Origin: Streptomyces sp. NBC_01142
GTDB taxonomy: Bacteria; Actinomycetota; Actinomycetes; Streptomycetales; Streptomycetaceae
Length of the DNA: 64,000 nucleotides
Direction of reading: 5' to 3'
Assembly (NCBI RefSeq): GCF_026341125.1
Contig: NZ_JAPEOR010000001.1
Coordinates: forward strand, 2,728,001 to 2,792,000
A program made the translations under genes and the position numbers. The notes under the pieces were generated by a model. The model had not been told where the DNA came from and made no database searches. It saw nothing but the letters and a program-made list of their open reading frames with translations. The first letter of the stretch is position 1. The number at the start of each line of letters is the position of its first letter. Shown one piece after another: positions 54,355 through 63,233 of this stretch.

Positions 54355-55764
54355 ATGACCGTCACGACCGCAGGGGAACTGCCGGACACCGTCCACGACG
54401 TGATCGTCGTCGGCGCCGGTGTGGTCGGCACGGCCATCGCCCGCGAACTCGCCCGCCACCGGCTGCGTACCGCCCTCCTCGATGCCTGCGACGACGTCGG
54501 CAGTGGCACGTCGAAGGCGAACACGGCGATCGTGCACACCGGCTTCGACGCCGTGCCGGGATCCCTGGAATCCCGGCTCGTACGCGAAGGGCAGCGGCGG
54601 CTGGCCGCGTACGCCACGGAAACCGGCATCCCCGTCGAGCCGCTCGGCGCGCTCCTCGTCGCCTGGGACCAGGAGCAGCTCGCCGCCCTCCCCGGGCTCG
54701 CCGCCAAGGCCGAACGCAACGGCTACCACGACGCGCGCCTGATCTGCGCCGACGAGGTGCGTGTACGAGAGCCGCACCTCGGACCGGGCGCACTCGGCGC
54801 GCTCGACGTCCCGGGCGAAAGCATCATCTGCCCCTGGACGACAACACTCGCGTACGCCACCCAGGCCGTCCGCGGCGGCGTCGATCTGCATCTGAACTGC
54901 CGGGTGGAGTCCGTGACCAGCGGCACCCACCACGAACTTGCCACCACCCGAGGCCTGTTGCGCACGCGCTACCTCGTCAACGCCGCCGGTCTGTACGCCG
55001 ACGCACTCGACCGGCAGCTCGGACACGGGGACTTCACCGTCACCCCCCGCCGCGGCCAGCTGATCGTCTTCGACAAGCTCGCCCGTGACCTGGTCCGCCA
55101 TATCCTGCTGCCGGTCCCGACCGCGCTCGGCAAGGGCGTGCTGGTGGCGCCCACCGTGTACGGCAATGTGATGCTCGGCCCGACCGCCGAGGACGTCGAC
55201 GACAAGGAAGCCACCGCATCGACGGCCGAAGGGCTGGCCGCCCTGCGCGAGAAGGGCCGGCGGATCATGCCCGAGCTGCTCGACGAGGAGGTCACCGCCG
55301 TCTACGCGGGACTGCGCGCCGCCACCGAGCACGACGACTACCGGATCCGCGCCCACGCGCGGCAGCGGTACATCGCCGTGGGCGGCATCCGCTCCACCGG
55401 ACTGACCGCCTCCATGGCCATCGCCGCGTACGTCACCGAGCTGCTCGCCGACGCCGGGCTCGGCCTCGGGCCGGCGAGTGAACTGGAGCCCCTGCGCATG
55501 CCCAACCTCGGGGAGGCACTTCCGCGCCCCTACCAACGCGCCGACCTCATCGCGGCGGACCCCGCGTACGGCACGCTCGTCTGCCACTGCGAACGTGTCT
55601 CGCGCGGTGAGATCCGCGATGCGCTGGACAGTACGGTCCCGCCGGGCTCGCTCGACGGACTCCGGCGCCGTACCCGTGCACGAGGCGGCCGCTGCCAGGG
55701 CTTCTACTGCGGGCCGGCCGTGCGCGACCTCTTCGAGGCCGGACAGCTCGGGGCGGGGCGATGA
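54355..55764 (+). CDS. FAD-dependent glycerol-3-phosphate dehydrogenase-like, with BFD domain
   Basis: 469 residues. The FAD motif VIVVGAGVVGTAIARELARH and the DAO fold fill the first 370. The C-terminal 80 residues carry a BFD-like [2Fe-2S] domain: VCHCERVSRGEI, then RCQGFYCGPAVRDL (CxC and CxxxxC). That combination is seen in GlpA-type anaerobic dehydrogenases. It lies 17 bases after the kinase and overlaps the next start. Confidence 0.88.
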   Translation: MTVTTAGELPDTVHDVIVVGAGVVGTAIARELARHRLRTALLDACDDVGSGTSKANTAIVHTGFDAVPGSLESRLVREGQRRLAAYATETGIPVEPLGALLVAWDQEQLAALPGLAAKAERNGYHDARLICADEVRVREPHLGPGALGALDVPGESIICPWTTTLAYATQAVRGGVDLHLNCRVESVTSGTHHELATTRGLLRTRYLVNAAGLYADALDRQLGHGDFTVTPRRGQLIVFDKLARDLVRHILLPVPTALGKGVLVAPTVYGNVMLGPTAEDVDDKEATASTAEGLAALREKGRRIMPELLDEEVTAVYAGLRAATEHDDYRIRAHARQRYIAVGGIRSTGLTASMAIAAYVTELLADAGLGLGPASELEPLRMPNLGEALPRPYQRADLIAADPAYGTLVCHCERVSRGEIRDALDSTVPPGSLDGLRRRTRARGGRCQGFYCGPAVRDLFEAGQLGAGR

Positions 55765-56984
55765 GCCGGCGGACACGTACGGCCGACGTCCTCGTCGTCG
55801 GCGCGGGCCCGGCCGGACTCGCCGCAGCCGCGCGGCTGGCCGCGGCGGGCGCGGGCCGCGTCGAGATCCTCGAGCGCGAACAGCAGCCCGGCGGCATCCC
55901 GCGCCACTGCCACCACGGCGGCTTCGGGCTGCGCGACCTGCGCCGTCCGATGAACGGCCCGCAGTACGTCCGCCACCTCGTCGACGCCGCGGTACGTGCC
56001 GGAGCGGACCTGCGCACCGGCGTCACCGTCACGGGATGGGCAGGCTCGCGCACCGTGGACACCACGAGCCCGGCAGGCCTGGAACGGATCACCGCACGGG
56101 CGGTCGTCCTGGCCACCGGAGCGCGCGAACGGCCGCGCAGCGCCCGGCTGGTGCCCGGCACCCGGCCGGCCGGGGTGCTCACGACGGGCGAGCTCCAGCA
56201 GGCGGTCCACCTCCACGGGCAGCGGGTCGGCAGCCGCGCCGTCGTCGTCGGCGCGGAGCCCGTCGCCTTCTCCGCGGTGGGCACCCTCCGGGCGGGCGGC
56301 GTCGAGGTCGTCGCGATGGTCACCGACCAGGCGCGCCCGCCGCAGACACTGCTCCGCGGCATCCCGCTGCTCACCCATGCCACGGTGACCGGACTGACCG
56401 GCCGGGGCCGCCTGACCGGAGTCGGGCTGCGGCACCGGGACGGCAGAACCACCACCGTCGGCTGCGACACCGTCGTCTTCACCGGCGACTGGATCCCCGA
56501 CCACGAGCTGGCCAGACGCGGCGGAATCACGCTCGACCCCGGCACCCGGGGACCGGCCGTCGATGCCGCGTTCCGTACGGACGAGTCCGGCGTCTTCGCC
56601 GTCGGTAATCTGCTGCACGGAGGCGAGCGGGCGGACACCGCCGCCGAGGAGGGACGGCACGCCGCGGGCCCTGTACTGCGGCACCTCGCCGGGGAGCAAT
56701 GGCCCACAACCACGCTGCCCGTGCAGGTCGAATGGCCGCTGTGCTGGGCCGCACCCAACATCATCGACCCCGACGGGCCGGCACCACGGCACGGCCGGTT
56801 CACACTGCGGACGTCCCGGACACTCGCCGGGCCGCGCCTTGTCGTCACCCAGGACGACCAGGTCCTGCACCGGCAACGTCTGCTCCGTCCCGCGGTGCCG
56901 GGGGGCCGTGCGCTCCAGTTGCGCGCCGACTGGATCAGTGGCGTGGACGTACGGGGCGGCCCCGTGCTGATCGCCGCGTACTGA
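55761..56984 (+). CDS. FAD-dependent oxidoreductase, GlpB/HcnB-like partner
   Basis: 407 residues: the FAD site VLVVGAGPAGLAAAARLAAA, a second dinucleotide site SRAVVVGAEPVAFSAVG and the family ending GVFAVGNLLHGGERADTAA. With the dehydrogenase before it (ATGA overlap) it resembles the two-flavoprotein opine/cyanide/G3P oxidase type. The electron acceptor is unknown. Confidence 0.85.
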   Translation: MSRRTRTADVLVVGAGPAGLAAAARLAAAGAGRVEILEREQQPGGIPRHCHHGGFGLRDLRRPMNGPQYVRHLVDAAVRAGADLRTGVTVTGWAGSRTVDTTSPAGLERITARAVVLATGARERPRSARLVPGTRPAGVLTTGELQQAVHLHGQRVGSRAVVVGAEPVAFSAVGTLRAGGVEVVAMVTDQARPPQTLLRGIPLLTHATVTGLTGRGRLTGVGLRHRDGRTTTVGCDTVVFTGDWIPDHELARRGGITLDPGTRGPAVDAAFRTDESGVFAVGNLLHGGERADTAAEEGRHAAGPVLRHLAGEQWPTTTLPVQVEWPLCWAAPNIIDPDGPAPRHGRFTLRTSRTLAGPRLVVTQDDQVLHRQRLLRPAVPGGRALQLRADWISGVDVRGGPVLIAAY

Positions 56985-57013
56985 ACCCGCTACCGACTCC
57001 GGTACCGCATCCC

Positions 57014-57036
57014 GGGGTGCCGGTAAGAACTCTGTC
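57014..57036 (+). repeat. Left terminal inverted repeat of the Tn3 relic
   Basis: Begins GGGGTGCCGGTAAGAACTCT. Its exact reverse complement lies at 59038-59060. Identity stops at 23 bases; Tn3 repeats are often about 38. Confidence 0.93.
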
Positions 57037-57066
57037 GTTGAAGCCGGGCCGGGACGATCGGCGATC

Positions 57067-57435
57067 GTGGCACGGGCGCCGATGGATGTTGACGAGCTGG
57101 TTGAGCACTGGACGCTGCTGAAGGACGAGCAGGCGCTCGTGGCGGGCAAGCGTGGTGCGACGCGGTTGGGCTTCGCTGTGCTGCTGAAGTACTACACGCA
57201 GTACGGGCGGTTTCCCCGGGGCCGGTTCGAGCTGCCGGGCGAGGCCGTGGAGTTCGTCGCGCGGCAGGTGCAGGTACCCGCGTCCGAGCTGGGGGCGTAC
57301 GAGTGGACCGGCCGGACGATCGAGTATCACCGTGCGCAGATCTGCGGGCACCTGGGCTTCCGTGAGTGCACCGTTGCGGACGCGGACAAGCTGACGCCTG
57401 GCTGGCCGAGCACGTCGCGTGCAAGGAACGGCGGC
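57067..57435 (+). pseudogene. Tn3-family transposase, N-terminal fragment
   Basis: Starts at GTG. VDELVEHWTLLKDEQALVAG, then KRGATRLGFAVLLKYYTQYG and GRTIEYHRAQICGHLGFREC are the N-terminal (DUF4158) domain of actinobacterial Tn3 transposases. A base is lost near 57395, after which WLAEHVACKERR continues in the next frame for a few residues. The catalytic DDE domain is absent, so it cannot transpose by itself. Confidence 0.85.
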
Positions 57436-57472
57436 ATCTACGATGGGCCGGTGACCGAGACACTGCCCCCCC

Positions 57473-58192
57473 GTGGGCATTGACCTCTTCGACGTTGAAC
57501 GGCTCCTGCTGACCGAAGCTGCGGAGCCGCCGCTGCCGCCCCAGGACGCTGAGGCCCGAGACCGGGTGTGGGACATGGCAGTCCGGGCCAACCCCACCCT
57601 CTTCGACGGGCCTGTGGTGGCGTGTGGGGGACTGGAGCGGACTGGCCCGCGCATCCTGCGCCTCTCCTGGGTGCGTGTGACCTACCGGCACTACGCCTTG
57701 CGTCGCGTTCCCGGCGCCACCGCACTGCCCTCGTTGTTCGTGAACGTCGTCCAGCCGACAGACGACGGCCGTGTGCTGGCAGCGAGGATGTCGCCCTCTA
57801 CGGCCGCCCCGGGCCGCTGGCAGCTGCCAGGGGGGTCTGTGGAGCCTCCCCAGAACGGGGCGGTGCTGGACGAGTCGGCACTCGCCGGCCAGGCCGCGCG
57901 AGAGCTCGCTGAGGAGGTGGGGATCGGCGCGGCCACCGAGGACCTGAAGCTGTGGGTCGTCACCCGCGGCGAGAACAGCAGCATCGGCCTGACCTACCTC
58001 GCCCCGGCTCTTCCCGAGGAAACGCTGCGCGCAGACTTCACCGCTGCTGCAGCAGCCGAGCGCGTCCAGGGCCGCGAACCTGAACTCGACGACATCGCCC
58101 TGGTGCGCTCGCCGGACGAACTGGCCGGTCTGGCCGGTCCACACGCGGACTATCTGGAGCCGATCGCCTGCCGCTTCTCCGGGTGCCGCTGA
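57473..58192 (+). CDS. NUDIX hydrolase
   Basis: 239 residues from GTG. The NUDIX box ends in RELAEEVGIG, with the glycine part GGSVEPPQNG preceded by RWQLP; the box has a longer loop than usual. It would cleave a nucleoside diphosphate-linked substrate. If one C were removed from the 7-C run before the start, a frame from GTG 57451 (VTETLPP) would join, so the true start may be there. It is a passenger gene inside the Tn3 relic. Confidence 0.8.
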   Translation: MGIDLFDVERLLLTEAAEPPLPPQDAEARDRVWDMAVRANPTLFDGPVVACGGLERTGPRILRLSWVRVTYRHYALRRVPGATALPSLFVNVVQPTDDGRVLAARMSPSTAAPGRWQLPGGSVEPPQNGAVLDESALAGQAARELAEEVGIGAATEDLKLWVVTRGENSSIGLTYLAPALPEETLRADFTAAAAAERVQGREPELDDIALVRSPDELAGLAGPHADYLEPIACRFSGCR

Positions 58193-58194
58193 GG

Positions 58195-58443
58195 TCAGAC
58201 GCGGGCGAGGAAGTCGCGTCCCCGTTCGTCGAGCTCGGCCACGCACCGCAGGCCACGGGCCCGGAAGCGTGCGAGGTCGCTGCGCATGCGGGAGACCGCC
58301 TTTCGGGTGCGGACGGAGCGGACACCGCCCATGTGGTCGAAGGCCCGGTGCCAGGTGGCGCACGCCTGCTCAACGCTGCCGCGCTTGAGGTGCATCTCCG
58401 CGCCTGCGACCAGGTCCAGGGCAACGATGCGCGCGTACATCGA
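58195..58443 (-). pseudogene. Regulator with TPR-like C-terminus, 3' remnant
   Basis: YARIVALDLVAGAEMHLKRG, then SVEQACATWHRAFDHMGGVR and LRCVAELDERGRDFLARV resemble the C-terminal end of XRE/TPR regulators common in Streptomyces. The 5' part is replaced by resolvase sequence at about 58443. It ends 2 bases from the convergent NUDIX stop, a common natural pairing. Confidence 0.7.
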
Positions 58444-59018
58444 CGGCCGATCAGGACCCCGATCATCAGATCGACGCACTACTCCACCACGATGTCGACC
58501 GCGACAACATCCACGCCGACGTCGCCAGCGGCGCGAAGGCGTCCCGCCCGAAGCTCGACCTCGTCATGCAGCTGCTTAGCGAAGGCGACACGCTGCAGGT
58601 CACCCAGCTCGACCGGCTCTCCCGCTCCGTGCTGCACCAGGTGACCCTCGGCGCCGAACTGCGCGAGCGCGGCATCGGGCTGCACGTCATCGAGCAGGGC
58701 ATCGACACCGCCACCACGTAGGGCCGGGCGACGTTCGGGATGCTGTCCGTACTGGCAGAGCTTCAGCGCGAGCTGATCGTGGCGAACACCAACGACGGAC
58801 TCGCCTCCGCACAGGCTCGCGGCCGGGTCGGCGGGCGCCGGCCACGCTTCACCGAGGACCAGGCCGCACTCGCCCAACGGCTCTACGACGAGCGGGAGAA
58901 GACCGTCCAGCAGATCGCCGACATGTTCGGCGTGCCGAGGCCAACGGTGTACGGGCACCTCGACAAGACCAAGACCGTCCCTCGTCAGCCCAAGAAGACC
59001 GTGGTCACGAAGCCCTGA
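58444..59018 (+). pseudogene. Serine recombinase (resolvase), broken by stop
   Basis: From TADQDPDHQIDALLHHDVDR through LDRLSRSVLHQVTLGAELRE the catalytic domain is present, but the first residues with the nucleophile Ser are lost at the junction. An in-frame TAG follows IDTATT (58719-58721). The rest, GMLSVLAELQRELIVANTND, and a C-terminal helix-turn-helix, TVQQIADMFGVPRPTVYGHL, are intact. It is the Tn3 resolvase. Confidence 0.85.
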
Positions 59019-59037
59019 CCGATCGATTGCGGCTGGT

Positions 59038-59060
59038 GACAGAGTTCTTACCGGCACCCC
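59038..59060 (-). repeat. Right terminal inverted repeat of the Tn3 relic
   Basis: Exact reverse complement of 57014-57036, ending in ACCGGCACCCC; 80 bases before the Ada-AlkA start. Confidence 0.93.
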
Positions 59061-59140
59061 ATACCATGCGGAACCCCCGCCCGAACGCCGTGTCCGATTT
59101 CCGCCAGCCCCGGGCCCGCGGCGGTGCCCATACTGGCCCC

Positions 59141-60601
59141 ATGACGATCGAGGACAGCAGGTACGAGGCGGTGAGCAGCAAAGATGCCCGGTTCGACGGG
59201 GTGTTCTTCTTCGCCGTGTCCACCACCGGGATCTACTGCCGGCCCAGTTGCCCCGCGGTCACCCCCAAGCGCCAGAACGTGTCGTTCTACCGGACCGCCG
59301 CAGCGGCACAGGGCGCGGGCTTCCGGGCCTGCCGTCGCTGCCGCCCCGACGCCGTGCCCGGCTCCGCCGAGTGGAACGCCCGCGCCGATGTCGTCGGCCG
59401 CGCCATGCGGCTGATCGGCGACGGGATCGTGGACCGGGAGGGTGTGGCGGGTCTCGCCACCCGGCTGGGGTACAGCGCCCGGCAGGTGCAGCGGCAGCTG
59501 AACGCCGAACTCGGCGCGGGCCCCATCGCGCTGGCGCGGGCGCAGCGCGGTCACACCGCGCGCGTCCTGCTCCAGACGACCACGATGCAGACGGCGGAGA
59601 TCGCGTTCGCGGCCGGGTTCGCGAGTGTGCGGCAGTTCAACGACACCATGCGGGAGATCTACGCGGCCACCCCCAGCGAACTCCGCTCCGCGAGGACCGG
59701 GCGCACCTCGCGCTTCGGCCCCATCGCCCAGGAGAACGGGGCCGCCGCCGGAGTCCCGCTGCGGCTGGCCTACCGCGGCCCCTACGCCTCCGTGGAGGTC
59801 TTCGACTACCTCGGCAGCCGCGCGATCACGGGGATCGAAGAGATCGTCGGCGAGCGCGGCTCCCGGATCTACCGCAGGACCCTCCGGCTGCCCGGCGGGT
59901 CCGGTATCGCCGAGGTCGGCGAACAGACAGGCCCCGGAGGCTGGCTCGCATGCCGGCTGCACCTCACGGACCTGCGCGACCTGACGACGGCCACCCAGCG
60001 GATGCGCCGCCTCTTCGACCTGGACGCCGACCCGTGCGCCGTCGCCGACCGGCTCGGCGCCGACCCGTCCCTGGCCCCGCTCGTCGCCGCCCGCCCGGGG
60101 CTGCGAGCCCCGGGGACCGCCGACCCCCACGAACTCGCCGTACGGGCGGTGCTGGGCGACCGACGGCTCGGCGACGCACTGGTGGCGGCGTACGGGCAGC
60201 GGCTGTGTGAGCCGAGCGGCGGTCTCACCCATCTGTTCCCGCAGCCGGACGCCCTCGCCGAGGCCCCTCTGGACGAGGCCGGTCTGGAGGCACTCGCGAT
60301 GCCCGACGCGCGCCGCGCCACGCTCCGTACCCTCACCGCAGCACTCGCCGAGGGCGCGATCGCCCTCGACCCCGGCGCCGCCCGGGACGAGACCGAACGA
60401 GAGCTGCTCGCCCTGCCCGGCATCGGCCCGTGGACGGCCGGCTACATCCGGATGCGCGCGCTCGGCGACCCCGACGTCCTGCTGTCCGGGGACGCGGCGG
60501 TCCGGGCCGGGATGCGACGCGCGGGATCGACGACGGCCGACGCCCAAGGGTGGCGGCCCTGGAGTTCGTACGCCATGCACCACTTCTGGAACACGCCATG
60601 A
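59141..60601 (+). CDS. alkA: Ada-AlkA fusion: DNA-3-methyladenine glycosylase with Ada domain
   Basis: 486 residues. The Ada zinc domain has YCRPSCPAVTPKRQNV and FRACRRCRPD, where the cysteines bind Zn and accept methyl groups. An AraC-type DNA-binding domain is at about 85-185 (LATRLGYSARQVQRQL). The AlkA glycosylase fills the rest, with the helix-hairpin-helix LLALPGIGPWTAGYIRMRAL and catalytic Asp in GDPDVLLSGD. It repairs alkylated DNA and may autoregulate. The start is the ATG at 59141; upstream frame is transposon DNA. It is coupled (ATGA) to the next gene. Confidence 0.93.
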   Translation: MTIEDSRYEAVSSKDARFDGVFFFAVSTTGIYCRPSCPAVTPKRQNVSFYRTAAAAQGAGFRACRRCRPDAVPGSAEWNARADVVGRAMRLIGDGIVDREGVAGLATRLGYSARQVQRQLNAELGAGPIALARAQRGHTARVLLQTTTMQTAEIAFAAGFASVRQFNDTMREIYAATPSELRSARTGRTSRFGPIAQENGAAAGVPLRLAYRGPYASVEVFDYLGSRAITGIEEIVGERGSRIYRRTLRLPGGSGIAEVGEQTGPGGWLACRLHLTDLRDLTTATQRMRRLFDLDADPCAVADRLGADPSLAPLVAARPGLRAPGTADPHELAVRAVLGDRRLGDALVAAYGQRLCEPSGGLTHLFPQPDALAEAPLDEAGLEALAMPDARRATLRTLTAALAEGAIALDPGAARDETERELLALPGIGPWTAGYIRMRALGDPDVLLSGDAAVRAGMRRAGSTTADAQGWRPWSSYAMHHFWNTP

Positions 60602-61305
60602 GCACCCCCACGAAGCGGCCTCGCGCCGACTGGAGTGCCCTCGCCGAAGAGATCGACGAGTACGGCTGCGCGCTGACGCCGCCGGTTCTCACCCCCGCCC
60701 AGTGCCGGTCCGTCGCGGAGCTGTACGACGAGACGGACCGATTCCGCTCCACCGTCGACATGGCCCGCTACCGCTTCGGCTCCGGCCAGTACCGTTACTT
60801 CGCCGCGCCGCTGCCCGCGCTCGTTCAGGAGCTGCGGGAGACGTTCTACCCCCGTCTGCTGCCGATAGCCCGCGACTGGGCCGAGCGCCTCGGCCGGCCG
60901 GCACCCTGGCCGGATAGCCTGGCGGAGTGGCTGGCCATGTGCCACGAGGCCGGACAGACCAAGTCGTCGCAGATCCTGCTGCGGTACGGCGCCGAGGACT
61001 GGAACGCCCTGCACCGCGACCTGTTCGGCGATGCCGTCTTCCCCCTCCAGGTCGTCATCGGCCTCGACGAGCCTCAAGTCGACTACACAGGGGGAGAGTT
61101 CCTGCTCGTCGAGCAGCGGCCGCGGGCGCAGTCGCGCGGCACGGCGACGCTGCTGAAGCAGGGCCACGCCCTGATCTTCACCACCCGCGACCGCCCGGTC
61201 CGCTCACAGCGCGGCTGGTCGGCCTCCCCGGTGCGCCACGGGGTCAGCGCGGTGCGCTCGGGGAAGCGGCACTCACTGGGCCTGGTCTTCCACGAGGCGT
61301 CGTGA
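60598..61305 (+). CDS. 2OG-Fe(II) oxygenase (AlkB-like role)
   Basis: 235 residues: HRDLFGDAVFPLQVVIGLDE with an HxD metal pair, FLLVEQRPRAQSRGTATLL, and a distal RHGVSAVRSGKRHSLG with His and Arg for Fe and 2-oxoglutarate. It starts within the stop of alkA (ATGA), so it likely demethylates DNA or RNA bases alongside it. Standard AlkB is similar in length. Confidence 0.88.
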   Translation: MSTPTKRPRADWSALAEEIDEYGCALTPPVLTPAQCRSVAELYDETDRFRSTVDMARYRFGSGQYRYFAAPLPALVQELRETFYPRLLPIARDWAERLGRPAPWPDSLAEWLAMCHEAGQTKSSQILLRYGAEDWNALHRDLFGDAVFPLQVVIGLDEPQVDYTGGEFLLVEQRPRAQSRGTATLLKQGHALIFTTRDRPVRSQRGWSASPVRHGVSAVRSGKRHSLGLVFHEAS

Positions 61306-61414
61306 CGTCACACGGAGTCTGTGGCGCAAGCCCCTCCCGGGACTCCGGGTGGACCCCGAAAATATCAACCGGCCCGCAGGTGAGGAGGCATCCTGGCCGG
61401 GCTGCTCGGGTAGC

Positions 61415-61837
61415 TCAGGCGATCGACGCCGAGACGATCGCCGACACCGCGATGTTGCAGGAGGCGGTCACCCACACCGCCGGGTGCGGCTCCGGCTCGA
61501 CCAGGGTCGCGCCCAGCTTGCCCGGCGTGACCAGGTCCACCATCAGGAAGGCCACCGCCATCATCACCAGGCCCAGCAGACCGAACGCGGCGGTCGATGC
61601 CAGGCCCTTGCCGAAGTTGTCGTACGTCGTCCAGATCGAGGTGAACACGATGCCGCCGATGCCCAGCAGCGCGGAGCTCAGCAGTAGTGCGGCGTTGCGG
61701 TTGCGGTCCTCCCATATCTGCCGGCCGAGTTTTCCGGGCGTCAGCAGGTCGATCAGGACGATGCCGAGGATCAGGAGGACCACACCGAGGGCGCCGTACG
61801 CGCTCGCGCGGCCAAGTCCGTTGACGATGTCGCTCAT
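61415..61837 (-). CDS. DUF350 membrane protein
   Basis: 140 residues from the ATG at 61837. Four membrane spans fall in two halves, each with a similar motif: DLLTPGKLGRQIWEDRNRNA and DLVTPGKLGATLVEPEPHPA. Function unknown. The gene is convergent with the 2OG oxygenase. Confidence 0.85.
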   Translation of the reverse strand: MSDIVNGLGRASAYGALGVVLLILGIVLIDLLTPGKLGRQIWEDRNRNAALLLSSALLGIGGIVFTSIWTTYDNFGKGLASTAAFGLLGLVMMAVAFLMVDLVTPGKLGATLVEPEPHPAVWVTASCNIAVSAIVSASIA

Positions 61838-62200
61838 TGAGGGGCCGGTCTCCGTGTCGATGAATTGGTACTGGTCAAGGGCGCGCAAAATCTACCGCAC
61901 GGTTCCGGCCAGTGGATCAGGGCCCGGGTGGGAGGGGTCTTCTGCCCTGCTTTCGACCCGACCGTCGCCTCCGCGGCCCAAGGTCGCACTCGGACGGTAC
62001 TCGGCCAACCCTTCGGCCCTTGTGTGGAGCCCGCGGCATTGCTGCCCGGCGCGCCCAGGGGATGAGCGGTTTCTTCACGACCCCGTGAGCGGAGGATCCT
62101 GAACGGGGTCTTACGGTGCGCCATCAGGCCGAAGTCGGCAGAAGGACCCAATTGGCGGCTGCAACAGGGAGTTTGATGAAGCGTCAACGAGCCAAGGATC
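61838..62200. other. Gene-free stretch
   Basis: No supported coding region; short overlapping open frames only. It probably holds the DUF350 promoter. Confidence 0.4.
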
Positions 62201-62229
62201 TTGACAAGGACTCCCGGCCATCTCACGAT
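62201..62229 (+). promoter_or_regulatory. Possible sigma-70-type promoter upstream of mbtH
   Basis: TTGACA (62201-62206), then 17 bases and CACGAT at 62224. The -10 is weak. No other gene lies between here and 62480. Confidence 0.35.
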
Positions 62230-62479
62230 TGAAACACGCATGACCCCTGTCAGTGAACTACAGGGAGCGGGTACCGATCAGAGCTCACAAGATCGGTTTG
62301 GCCGAAAATGCCGAATCGCATCGCCTCGCCACATTTCACTAGTTGTCCTGAAGAGAACCGCCCTGGCGGACGTCTCCGGTGCGTTGATGTACCGGGCGGC
62401 CAACATGAACACAACATCTGGCTCGGCGCGACGGCATGGCCTCGCACGGATGCATCAATCGCTAAAACGGGGAGCAGTC

Positions 62480-62689
62480 ATGGCAGAAGTCAACGATGAG
62501 ATCACTTACGTCGTGGTAGTGAACGGCGAGGAGCAGTATTCGATCTGGGTGTCCGGCCGTGAATTGCCGGACGGCTGGCGACAGGTCGGCGTGACGGGTA
62601 CGAAGCAGGAATGTCTGTCCCATATTGAAGAAGTGTGGACTGACATGCGCCCCTTGAGCCTTCGCCGGTCGATGGCCCAGTCGCGGTAA
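62480..62689 (+). CDS. MbtH-family protein
   Basis: 69 residues from the ATG at 62480 with GGGGAG upstream. The family signature is clear: [40 protein letters not shown] and [11 protein letters not shown]. MbtH proteins bind and activate adenylation domains of nonribosomal peptide synthetases, so a peptide cluster is expected nearby, to the right. Confidence 0.92.
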   Translation: MAEVNDEITYVVVVNGEEQYSIWVSGRELPDGWRQVGVTGTKQECLSHIEEVWTDMRPLSLRRSMAQSR

Positions 62690-63233
62690 CTGTTCCCTCG
62701 ATTCTCCTGGTTGTGCCAGTGGAGATGTGAGCGGATACGGGCGAAATGCCCGGACTCCGAGGCGTTGTCGTCGAACGGGAACGCGGAGGCCGTGCGCCGC
62801 TGGTGTTCCTCGGTGCGGTCCCGCAGCCGCCCCGGCCCGGACCACGGGGCGGGGCGCGTCGGGCGTCCTCGGCTGTCTTCGGCGCGGCGGCGCCGGCGGG
62901 CGCACATCACGTGCAGCGGCTGCGGACGCCCCTCCGCCCGCACCCCGTACGCGTCCGCCGACTCCTTCTACGGCCCACCAGCCCTCCTCGCCCCGGCCCG
63001 ACTTGTGTCCGAACGCCGACGCGGCAACTTCGGCGCGGTCGTGCTGTGGGGAGGCATCGGCGCCGCCGGCTCCTCGTTCGCGGGCGGCGGCCGATCCGGG
63101 GTCGCGAGGGCACACCCATCGACCGCAGTGACCGATTTGTACCGCATCACCGCAGTTCACGAGTTGCCCTGAACAGTTGCAAAACAGCTAACAGGGTGCA
63201 TTTGAGCAGTTTGAGACAACGGGGAGATCAGCA
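62690..63233. other. Gene-free stretch of 540 bases
   Basis: High GC with long overlapping frames on both strands but no ribosome sites or motifs. It holds the promoter and leader of the following regulator. Confidence 0.4.

Larger units (their letters stand above)
57014..59060 (+). mobile_element. Degenerate Tn3-family transposon, 2.05 kb
   Basis: Bounded by perfect 23-bp inverted repeats. It holds a truncated transposase (57067), a NUDIX gene, a regulator remnant and a broken resolvase, a Tn3 layout after internal loss. Flanking 5-mers are ATCCC and ATACC, 4 of 5 identical, consistent with an aged target duplication. It separates the FAD oxidoreductase from the Ada-AlkA gene. Confidence 0.85.
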
